64,000 bases of DNA from an uncultured bacterium (GTDB taxonomy: Bacteria; Myxococcota_A; Polyangia; Polyangiales; Houyiibacteriaceae), in assembly GCA_938024995.1 (NCBI GenBank), contig CALJDU010000015.1, positions 83,509-147,508 of the forward strand. The letters are read 5' to 3'. This document shows, piece by piece, positions 54,980 to 62,407 of this stretch. A model generated the notes under the pieces. It saw only the letters and a program-made list of their open reading frames with translations. It searched no databases and had not been told where the DNA came from. Both the position numbers and the translations under genes were made by a program. Every line of letters starts with the position of its first letter. Position 1 is the stretch's first letter.

Positions 54980-56746
54980 ATGCAGGGTATTTTGCCTGTT
55001 TCGACTCACCCTCACCACGTCGCCTTCGTCTGCTTGATGGCGCTCGTGCTGGGGAGCTGTAGTGAGCCTGAGGTTCTCTCGTTCGATGACGCGGCGTTGA
55101 CGACGGAAGAGTCGTCGACGCCGGCTCCGGCGGCGGCGCTCGCGTCACAAGAAGCCGAGCGGGCGCGCCTCATTCAAGAGCAGGCGGCCGCGGCCGAGGC
55201 GGCTCGCGTCGCCGCGGCGGCTGCCCAGGCCGCGCAAACACAGGCTGCCGCAGCAGAGGCGCAACGCGTCGACGAGGCTCGGCGCGCAGCGGAAGAAGCC
55301 GAGGTCGCTCGCCAAGCCGCCGCGCGCGCCGAGTTCGAAGCCACCTATCCGCTTCACGGTCTCACGTTTCACTTTCTGTCACGGATCCGCGCGCAGCCTC
55401 GTCCAGAGGCGCGCGTGGTGGGTTACACGCGCCGCGGCGCGCGCTTTCGTGTGACAGAGCGGGTGGGCACGAACGGCTGCGCCCGTGGTTGGTACGAGAT
55501 CGTTGGCGGAGGCTATGTCTGTCGCGAACACGGTTACTTGATCGCCCGCGAACCGCCGACCTTTGAGCCCGTTCCAGCGCCGCCCGCCCTCGACTCCGCG
55601 CTCCCGTATGCGTACGCCTTTGCGCCGCGTGACACCGTTCAGTACTGGCGGGTGCCGAGCGACGAAGAAGAGCAGCTGGTGCGCGAGACGCTGACCGCGC
55701 TTCACGCCGAAAAAGAAAACCCGACGCAGAACGAAGCCATCCAACCCGAAGACGAAGCGGCCCTGCGCGTCGAAGCGCCGCCGCCACCTGGCTCTGAGGG
55801 GAGCGAGGAAGAGGGCGCCGGCGATCCCGCGCTCGCCGTGACCGACGGTCTCGCGGAGTCGCTCGCGGGCGCGCTCGCGGACGCGGTCAGCGGTTTGGTC
55901 GCAGAGGAGCCCGAGGAGCTAAAGCTCCCCGACTTCGTTCGCATGGAGATGCTCCGCGGTTTCTACGTCAGCCTCGATGATGTCGTGGAAGAGAACGGGA
56001 GCCGCTACTACCGAACGATTCGCGGCGGCTACGTCGACGCGACGAAGCTTGAGCGCAACGATCCTTCGACGCATCGCGGCGTCGTCCTCGGCGACGAATG
56101 GCAGCTCCCGGTCGCGTTCGTTTTTCGACGCGGTGTTCGTCAGCTCCGGCGGAACCAAGCGGGCGATCGGCTGCGCAACGCGGGGCGCATCGCGACCCAC
56201 ACACCTCTCGCGGTGGTCTCGGAGTTTACCCAAGGGCAGCGCGACTACATCGAGGGTCACGACGGGAAGATCGTGCGGCGCGGCGCGGTGCGTTTGGCGC
56301 GCCCAGTCGAGCGACCCGAAGACGTCCCCGAGGGCGCGCAGTTCATTCACGTCGACCTAAGCGAACAGACCCTCGTCGCGTACGACGGTGATCGCGCGGC
56401 GTTCGCGACGGCGGTTTCGACTGGACGCGCGGGACACGATACGCCGACCGGCGTCTTCCGAGTGATGAGCAAGCACGTCTCGACGACGATGGACGACCTC
56501 GAGAGCGACGCGCCTTACCAGATCGAAGACGTGCCTTGGACGATGTACTTCGAAGGCAACTTCGCGCTGCACGGTGCGTTCTGGCACACGCAGTTCGGTC
56601 GGCCGCGCAGCCACGGTTGCGTGAACCTCGCGCCGGCCGACGCGCGTTGGCTCTTCGGCTGGACAGAGCCCAACTTGCCGCCGGGCTGGCACGGCATGTT
56701 CGCCCCGGTGCACGACCCGGGCACGTACGTCTACATCACCGAGTAG
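54980..56746 (+). CDS. L,D-transpeptidase (YkuD) lipoprotein with SH3-like region
   Basis: 588 residues. N-terminal signal peptide with lipobox VLGSC (Cys27 or so), then an Ala/Glu-rich helix (about 50-115) that could cross the periplasm, an SH3-like segment (FHFLSRIRAQPRPEARVVGY onwards) and an Asp/Glu-rich linker. The YkuD domain is C-terminal: IHVDLSEQTLVAYDGDRAAF starts it, and the active site is HGAFWHTQFG followed by SHGCVNLAP (catalytic Cys547). Such enzymes form 3-3 cross-links in peptidoglycan or attach proteins to it. The lipid anchor suggests action from the outer membrane. It converges on the esterase/extensin-like gene (38 bases apart). Confidence 0.9.
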   Translation: MQGILPVSTHPHHVAFVCLMALVLGSCSEPEVLSFDDAALTTEESSTPAPAAALASQEAERARLIQEQAAAAEAARVAAAAAQAAQTQAAAAEAQRVDEARRAAEEAEVARQAAARAEFEATYPLHGLTFHFLSRIRAQPRPEARVVGYTRRGARFRVTERVGTNGCARGWYEIVGGGYVCREHGYLIAREPPTFEPVPAPPALDSALPYAYAFAPRDTVQYWRVPSDEEEQLVRETLTALHAEKENPTQNEAIQPEDEAALRVEAPPPPGSEGSEEEGAGDPALAVTDGLAESLAGALADAVSGLVAEEPEELKLPDFVRMEMLRGFYVSLDDVVEENGSRYYRTIRGGYVDATKLERNDPSTHRGVVLGDEWQLPVAFVFRRGVRQLRRNQAGDRLRNAGRIATHTPLAVVSEFTQGQRDYIEGHDGKIVRRGAVRLARPVERPEDVPEGAQFIHVDLSEQTLVAYDGDRAAFATAVSTGRAGHDTPTGVFRVMSKHVSTTMDDLESDAPYQIEDVPWTMYFEGNFALHGAFWHTQFGRPRSHGCVNLAPADARWLFGWTEPNLPPGWHGMFAPVHDPGTYVYITE

Positions 56747-56761
56747 CGGCGTCGAACGCCG
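56747..56761. terminator. Small hairpin between convergent cell-wall genes
   Basis: CGGCGT (56747-56752) and ACGCCG (56756-56761) form a 6-bp stem with a 3-base loop directly after the L,D-transpeptidase stop. There is no T-run; it is weak evidence for termination. Confidence 0.3.
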
Positions 56762-56783
56762 TCCCGGTCACCTCTTGCGGCTG

Positions 56784-59750
56784 CTAGCGGAGGAAGTGAC
56801 GCGGGTCCTGTGGACGGATGTCGAAGTGGAAGTGGTCTCGGTGCCCTTCATTGTAGTTGGGCGTCAGCACTGACGTGAAGAGGTCGCTCTCGTAGAGGTC
56901 GCACGCGAGGTCGTGGAGCAGTCGCGCGCGTCGACCTCGCGGTCGCGCGGCGCGTGAACACGTCTGCGCCATCGGGGTCGCGTGGTAGTGCGACGCGACC
57001 GAGAGCCAGCCGTCCGCGGTGTAGACGCGGCTGACGTCGAGCGCGAGCCCCATGGTGTGGAAGCTGGGGCGAGGGTGCGTTCGATAGGCGGAGAGCACGT
57101 CGAGTCCGAGCACGCCGTGTCGCTTGAAGACCGCGATGATCTCCGGGAGGCGCGTCGCGAGCTCGCAGCTGATCGTGATTGGGCGGTCTTCATGCACAGA
57201 GCGGAGCCACACGTCGTCGATCGGACCGAGGATCTCCACCGGCGACGGAACCGGCGTCATGGGCGGCGTCGTCGGCCGGGCAGGGATCCCGGCTTGCCGG
57301 AGCGCTTCGTAGCACTCCTGCTGCGGCCGGATTTTCCAGATGTACTCGTCCCGCGTTCGCCAGTTGGCGCCCGGGATCTCAGCGCGGAAGTTGTGGAAGG
57401 TGGGGACGTTCTTCGCGATGCGGCGCGCGACGATACCCGCGGGATCGGCGTCGCCGGCGAGAAACGCGGTCGCACGCGGCGGAACACGAGGCGCGCGCGG
57501 AACGGGCAGGGCGGGCTCCGCTTCGGCCTCCGTCTCTTCGTTAGTCCCTTCGTTAGTCCCTTCGTTAGTCTCTTCGTTAGTCTCCTGCTCGTCGCCCGCG
57601 CCCTCGGTGGGCTCATGCGGTTGCGCGGCAGGGACGACTGTCGGCGCGGGCGCTGGAGCCGCGGGCGGGACCTCTGGGGCGTGCTCTCCGGCGAGCCGCC
57701 AGTCATCATCGAACCAACCCATCGCGTGCGCGTGATTGTCTTGGAGGATCCGTGTTTTGTTTCCGCGGAGCGTCGACCGCGCGTAGACGATCCAGTCAGG
57801 CAAAAACTCAGGCAGCTCGTTGCCGCGCATCGCCAAACGCGGCGAGGTCGCGCCCTGGACGATCACGTACCGCTCCGGGTTCTCCGGGTTTGGATAGATG
57901 AAGCGCGTCCCCGCGTTCTCGAAGCGTTCATCGCCGACCACGACGGCGTCTTCCTCGATCTGAATCGGGAGCTCGCTCTTGATCCGCTCCAGCACCGCGT
58001 TCGCGCCATGCGTCGAGTAGAGGACGAGGTGCGCGTTGGCGATCATCTCGTCGGTCACCTCGGTGTCGGCCACGACCTCCTGGCGCACGTCCCAGATCCA
58101 CAGAGGCCATCCGTTTGCGCCTTCTTCTGCGGCGCGGCGGAGCGGTCCTCGGGCTTCCGGAACCTGCGTTCCGTACACATGCACCATGCGGTCGTAGTAG
58201 GCGTCCTGAATGGGTCCGCTCATGCCCGGGCGCTTCACTCGTTCGCCGTCGTCACCGGGGAACCCCAGCTCCCAGTTCTCGTCGCGACGGACGAGGTGAA
58301 GCGTGTCGCCCAAGGCCGCGCGCGGACCGATGTGGACCTGCTGGTTGTTCACGCGAATGCTGACCCGTTCTGCTTCGAGGGGCGCTTCGCGAAGGTGGAG
58401 CGCGATCGCGCGCGCGCCGGATGCCTCCAGCGTGATCTCGTCCGCGCTGCAGGTGCCGTGGATCCGCGCGAGGTCGGGATAGGTCGAGAGCCGCGTGACC
58501 TCGATCCAGTGCTGTCGCGCCGCGCGGTAGTCGCCGGTCACCACGAAGACCTCCCGCGGTTCGCGCTGCCGCGTCCGGTCATCGAGCCACTCAAACGCGC
58601 GTCCGAGCCGGATGCTCGGATAGAGAATGTCGTGCCCCGCGTCGAACCACTGGATGTTCACCGGGAGGTTGTCGATGCGTCGCATTCGGCGGATGAGCGC
58701 CTCGATGTACCGCGGGCGCATCGGGCCCGTGTCGCGACGCCCGTGATAAAAGCGGTACTCGGTGCCAAAGGTGTTCTCGATGAGGTGCATCGCAGAGTAC
58801 CGGAGGAGCTCCCGTCGCTCTTCGGGGCGAACCGGGTTTCCGACGTATTGGATCCAGCTCGGCGCGCCGGCCATGGCTTGGACGAGCGAGAACTTGGACG
58901 CATGTCGCGCCCCGATCGCGTGTGCCCCCATGCCGCCGTTGCTGACGCCGCCCAGGACGATTCGGTCTTCATCGACCTTGTGGTGTCGCTTTACGTCCGC
59001 GAGCACATCGAAGACGTCGCGCTCGCCCATCCATCGCCAGATGATCTGCCCGAAGCCGTTCGGCGCGACGATGATCCAGTCCGGGTTCCACTGCGGCGTG
59101 AACTCGTCGTAGAGGTGCTGGTGGTACTCGCGCCAGTTCAGGTTGTTGCCCAGGAACACGCCCATGAAAAGGTTCGCGTTGCTCGAGCCGCCGTGGAGCG
59201 CGATGTAGAGCGGGTAGGCGCGCTCCGGGTCGTAGTCGGGCGGGAGGTAAATCGAGTAGGGCTGGAGCCGCGTGCTGATCGGTGAGCGGTACGCGCGCGT
59301 GACGATTTTGCCGCGCACCTCAGGGATCGGATCGCGACCTTCCATTACGGCTTGCAGCCACCGGTTGGCGCGACGTCGATAGAAGGGAGCGCGAGCGGGA
59401 GCGCGCTTCATCAAGCGGCGGGCGAGATCGAAGTGGTACTCGATCGACGTCAAGGTGCCATCGGGCGCGAGTCGCTCACGACGCGCGTGCGCGATCTGCG
59501 TCGCGCGTTGTTCTTGGGCGCGTCGATACGCCGCTTCGCGCGCGAGACGTTCGCGACGTTCTTCGGCGGTCTCCTCCTCTTCCTGCGCCAGCGCAGGATC
59601 GATCTCGGCGAGCAGCGCGGGCACCACGCTGACGAGCGCGACCACAAGGATCGCGAGCACCAGGCGCAGAGTTCGACGCTGGGTTCGAGGAGTCACGGTG
59701 GCGCACGATAGAGAAGTTTGAGCGGGGGAGCGACCACCATCGTCGCTCAT
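56784..59750 (-). CDS. Alpha/beta-hydrolase (esterase) fused to extensin-like/M15-type domain
   Basis: 988 residues from the ATG at 59750; the GTG at 59696, right before RTQRRTLRLVLAILVVALVS, is an alternative. After one membrane segment and a charged helix comes an esterase module: YSIYLPPDYDPERAYPLYIA, LHGGSSN, then the nucleophile elbow GGVSNGGMG, and DAGHDILYP holding the likely His. A beta-rich middle and a Thr-Asn-Glu linker (TNEETNEGTNEGTNEETEAE) follow. The C-terminus is extensin-like/M15: SAYRTHPRPSFHTMGLALDV (H-x6-D) and HRDHFHFDI (zinc His). It probably cuts ester bonds and peptidoglycan peptides in the periplasm. It faces an L,D-transpeptidase gene. Confidence 0.8.
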   Translation of the reverse strand: MSDDGGRSPAQTSLSCATVTPRTQRRTLRLVLAILVVALVSVVPALLAEIDPALAQEEEETAEERRERLAREAAYRRAQEQRATQIAHARRERLAPDGTLTSIEYHFDLARRLMKRAPARAPFYRRRANRWLQAVMEGRDPIPEVRGKIVTRAYRSPISTRLQPYSIYLPPDYDPERAYPLYIALHGGSSNANLFMGVFLGNNLNWREYHQHLYDEFTPQWNPDWIIVAPNGFGQIIWRWMGERDVFDVLADVKRHHKVDEDRIVLGGVSNGGMGAHAIGARHASKFSLVQAMAGAPSWIQYVGNPVRPEERRELLRYSAMHLIENTFGTEYRFYHGRRDTGPMRPRYIEALIRRMRRIDNLPVNIQWFDAGHDILYPSIRLGRAFEWLDDRTRQREPREVFVVTGDYRAARQHWIEVTRLSTYPDLARIHGTCSADEITLEASGARAIALHLREAPLEAERVSIRVNNQQVHIGPRAALGDTLHLVRRDENWELGFPGDDGERVKRPGMSGPIQDAYYDRMVHVYGTQVPEARGPLRRAAEEGANGWPLWIWDVRQEVVADTEVTDEMIANAHLVLYSTHGANAVLERIKSELPIQIEEDAVVVGDERFENAGTRFIYPNPENPERYVIVQGATSPRLAMRGNELPEFLPDWIVYARSTLRGNKTRILQDNHAHAMGWFDDDWRLAGEHAPEVPPAAPAPAPTVVPAAQPHEPTEGAGDEQETNEETNEGTNEGTNEETEAEAEPALPVPRAPRVPPRATAFLAGDADPAGIVARRIAKNVPTFHNFRAEIPGANWRTRDEYIWKIRPQQECYEALRQAGIPARPTTPPMTPVPSPVEILGPIDDVWLRSVHEDRPITISCELATRLPEIIAVFKRHGVLGLDVLSAYRTHPRPSFHTMGLALDVSRVYTADGWLSVASHYHATPMAQTCSRAARPRGRRARLLHDLACDLYESDLFTSVLTPNYNEGHRDHFHFDIRPQDPRHFLR
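57537..57584 (-). repeat. 12-bp tandem repeats encoding the TNEx linker
   Basis: Four copies of TTCGTTAGTCCC or its variant TTCGTTAGTCTC on the plus strand encode Thr-Asn-Glu-(Gly/Glu) repeats on the minus strand within the hydrolase/extensin fusion. The copies keep the frame, so length changes would alter only the linker. Confidence 0.8.
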
Positions 59751-59798
59751 CGACCGTGGTGTCTTGATTTTGTGGAGGGGTCGCCCCAGCTTCGGAAC

Positions 59799-60551
59799 AT
59801 GCCAAGCGCGATCACCTATTCCTGGTTCATGACGCTCGTCATCGCGGGCCTGCTGGTGTGCATCGCGGTCCTTTCGCGTGTGAACCGCACGTTCGCGAAG
59901 CGCGGCGCTTTCGCCCTATTGGGTTGGCTCGCGATCACGGGCGGTCTCGGCGCGTCGGGTGCGCTGAGCTGGGAGAGCATGCCCCCGCGACCCGTGATCG
60001 TCTTCAACATCGGGATCCTGATCACTTTCGCGATCGCGTTTTCGCGGGTCGGAAAGTCCATTGCCGAAGGCTCGAGCTTTATCGCGCTGACCGGCTATCA
60101 GGTCTTGCGTATCCCGATTGAAGGCTTCCTCGCGCACGGCGCCACGGTCGACTTGGTGCCGCGGCAGATGACGTGGGAGGGGAGGAACTTTGACATCGTC
60201 ACCGGTGTGCTCGCGCTCTTCGTGGTCATCGCGCTTCTTCGGCGCCGCAAAGATGAGCCGCTCGGAAAGAAGACCCGCGCCGCGCTCCTGCTCTTCAACA
60301 TCGTCGGGGTGGTGCTCCTCGTGGTGGTCATCTCCATCGCGTTGATGTCGACGCCGCCGCTTTTTGAGCAGAGCGCGGCGAACTTCCCGTGGCTCGTCGA
60401 CCTCAATACTTGGATTTCTCGCGCTCCGTGGATTTGGTTGCCGACGTTTCTGGTGCCGGGAGCGTTGTTCTTTCACCTGATTTCGTTCCGGAAACTCCGG
60501 AGCGGAGCGCCTGGTCGAGACCCCGCGGAGCGCGCGATTTCAGGACCGTGA
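59799..60551 (+). CDS. Conserved polytopic membrane protein
   Basis: 250 residues from the ATG at 59799; the upstream frame to 59718 is unlikely. Six or seven membrane segments, e.g. YSWFMTLVIAGLLVCIAVLS, ALLGWLAITGGLGASGAL, VIVFNIGILITFAIAFS and LLLFNIVGVVLLVVVISIAL. A central motif, YQVLRIPIEGFLAHGATV then VPRQMTWEGRNFDIVTGV, recalls an unnamed family of bacterial membrane proteins in which (R/K)xPxE, a His and M-T-x-E-G-x-N-F-D-I are conserved. This is from memory of the pattern, not a named domain. No catalytic role can be proposed. It ends 28 bases before the next lipoprotein gene, which has its own promoter element. Confidence 0.65.
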   Translation: MPSAITYSWFMTLVIAGLLVCIAVLSRVNRTFAKRGAFALLGWLAITGGLGASGALSWESMPPRPVIVFNIGILITFAIAFSRVGKSIAEGSSFIALTGYQVLRIPIEGFLAHGATVDLVPRQMTWEGRNFDIVTGVLALFVVIALLRRRKDEPLGKKTRAALLLFNIVGVVLLVVVISIALMSTPPLFEQSAANFPWLVDLNTWISRAPWIWLPTFLVPGALFFHLISFRKLRSGAPGRDPAERAISGP

Positions 60552-60564
60552 GAGTTGGGCGGGA

Positions 60565-60573
60565 TGGTATCCT
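60565..60573 (+). promoter_or_regulatory. Extended -10 element giving a leaderless lipoprotein mRNA
   Basis: TGGTATCCT matches an extended -10 and ends six bases (CGCGGC) before the ATG at 60580. Transcription would start at the A of ATG. No Shine-Dalgarno occurs between them. This is the clearest of the set. Confidence 0.55.
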
Positions 60574-60579
60574 CGCGGC

Positions 60580-62205
60580 ATGAACAGGCTCGTTTTCGTA
60601 TCGCTTATTGCTCTCCCGCTCCTGATCGCGTGTAGCGACCGAGAGCGGCCCGTCGCGGACACCGGATCTCCACCCGATGACACTTCGGTGATGGGCGACA
60701 CCAGCCTTCCGGACACCAATGTTCCGGATACCTCCCCCCCTGAGGATACGAACGCGCCCGACACCACTTCACCGGACACGGGGTCGCCCGACACCGGTTC
60801 GCCCGACAGCGGGATGGATGCCGGCGGCGAGGACACTGGCGGAACGGACGCCGGACCGGATGCCGCCCCTGACGCGCCTGACGCCGGAGTGGACGCCCCG
60901 CCCGGTGCGTGCGCCCCCGTCGACCTCATGACGATGATGGGAGAGTCGATCCGCATGGGTGACCTCGGCGCGACCAGCGAGGTCGACACCACCTGCGCGG
61001 GGTTCACCGACGGTCCCGACAAGACGTTCACCTGGACCGCCCCGCGTGACGGCACCTTCGTGTTCGACACCAATGGCTCGGACTCGTCGTTCGACACGGG
61101 CATCGAGCTCCGTGAGATGGGCTGCGGCGAGCTCATCGATTGCGACGACGACGGCGGCGAGGGAACCCGTTCGTTGATTCGTCACACGATGTCCATGGGC
61201 GACGTCGTGACGATCGTCGTGTTCGGCTACAACGGCGGCACCGGCAACTACGTCCTCAACGTGACGGAGGACATGGGCTCGACCGAGACGATGTGCATGG
61301 ACGACATGGACAACGACCGTGATGGCGACACCGACTGCGCCGACTTTGATTGTCGCTCGGTCGACGGGTGCACGGAGACGATGTGCGCGGATGGTCTCGA
61401 CGATGACGGAGACGACGACACCGACTGCGCCGACACCGACTGCCGCGACGACCCCGCGTGCATCGAGGACTGCGGCGACGGCATCGACAACGACGCAGAC
61501 GGTCTCGTCGATTGTGACGACTTCGATTGCTCCGGCGACGACCTCTGCCGCGAGCTCGACTGCGCGGACGGCATCGATAACGACGATGACACTCGAATCG
61601 ACTGCGATGACTTTGACTGCGATGACGACCCCGCTTGCAGCGAGACGAACTGCTCAGACGGCGTGGACGATGAAGGCGACGGGCTCGTCGACTGCGCCGA
61701 CTTCGACTGCTCTGGTGACGACGCGTGTGACGAGGACGTCTGCGACGATTCGATCGATGACGACATGGATGGCTTTACGGATTGCATGGATAGCGAGTGC
61801 GCATGCGACGCCGCGTGCGCGACCGACACCTGCCCAGATGAGAACCTCGGTCGACGAACCGGCGCCGCGGTCTCCACGGGGCGCGTCGAGGGCATGGGCG
61901 CTTGCTCTCGTGGCATCCGTCGCGGCAGCTGCGCGGGCAACGGTCCCGAGCTGACGTTCCGCTTCCGCGCGACCGCGGCGGGCACGTACACCATCGACAC
62001 CGCCGGGTCTGACGCGGACACCGTGCTCTACATTTTGGACGGCGCGACCTGCGCCGGCGCCGAGGAGCTCGCCTGTGACGATGACGGCGGCGACGGAACG
62101 GAGTCGGTCGTGACCGTGGACCTCATCGCGGATCAGCAGATCGTCATCGTCGTGGATACGTTCTCCTCCGCGGGGGACTACATCTTGAACATCACGGCGC
62201 CCTAA
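60580..62205 (+). CDS. Lipoprotein: Asp/Cys repeats between two PPC-like domains
   Basis: 541 residues. The signal peptide LVFVSLIALPLLIAC has a lipobox (LIAC), followed by a Thr/Asp/Pro-rich linker to about residue 105. A first beta-sandwich (TFTWTAPRDGTFVFDTNGSD, then NYVLNVTED) resembles a bacterial pre-peptidase C-terminal (PPC) domain. Then come about seven Cys/Asp repeats of the type C-x-DG(I/V)D(N/D)D-x-D-G-x-x-D-C-x-D-x-D-C. A second PPC-like domain (LTFRFRATAAGTYTIDTAGS, then DYILNITAP) ends the protein. The repeats should bind calcium and form disulphides. Likely a surface protein; substrate unknown. A stem-loop follows the stop. Confidence 0.8.
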   Translation: MNRLVFVSLIALPLLIACSDRERPVADTGSPPDDTSVMGDTSLPDTNVPDTSPPEDTNAPDTTSPDTGSPDTGSPDSGMDAGGEDTGGTDAGPDAAPDAPDAGVDAPPGACAPVDLMTMMGESIRMGDLGATSEVDTTCAGFTDGPDKTFTWTAPRDGTFVFDTNGSDSSFDTGIELREMGCGELIDCDDDGGEGTRSLIRHTMSMGDVVTIVVFGYNGGTGNYVLNVTEDMGSTETMCMDDMDNDRDGDTDCADFDCRSVDGCTETMCADGLDDDGDDDTDCADTDCRDDPACIEDCGDGIDNDADGLVDCDDFDCSGDDLCRELDCADGIDNDDDTRIDCDDFDCDDDPACSETNCSDGVDDEGDGLVDCADFDCSGDDACDEDVCDDSIDDDMDGFTDCMDSECACDAACATDTCPDENLGRRTGAAVSTGRVEGMGACSRGIRRGSCAGNGPELTFRFRATAAGTYTIDTAGSDADTVLYILDGATCAGAEELACDDDGGDGTESVVTVDLIADQQIVIVVDTFSSAGDYILNITAP

Positions 62206-62244
62206 CGCGATTGAAGCGACGTCCGAGAGGACGACTTCACGGCA

Positions 62245-62276
62245 AGCGCCCACCGCGACTCCTCGCGCTGGGCGCT
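62245..62276 (+). terminator. Stem-loop after the PPC-repeat lipoprotein gene
   Basis: AGCGCCCA (62245-62252) pairs with TGGGCGCT (62269-62276), with an inner GCGA/TCGC pair around a CTCC loop. There is no clear T-run. It lies 40 bases after the stop codon. Confidence 0.5.
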
Positions 62277-62407
62277 CGCTCGTTAAGTCCCCTCTCGCCT
62301 CCGTGACCTCATTCGGGAGCGTGTGCACACAGCCCTTTGAACCCCTCGCGATTCGCGTTACACGACTCCCGCCCGCGGTTCCTGCCGCGAGAAGCGAGAG
62401 GTAAGCG

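Noticed and set aside
57537..57584. 12-bp repeats as an iteron or regulatory array
   Set aside because: They lie inside a coding frame and encode a flexible Thr-Asn-Glu linker.
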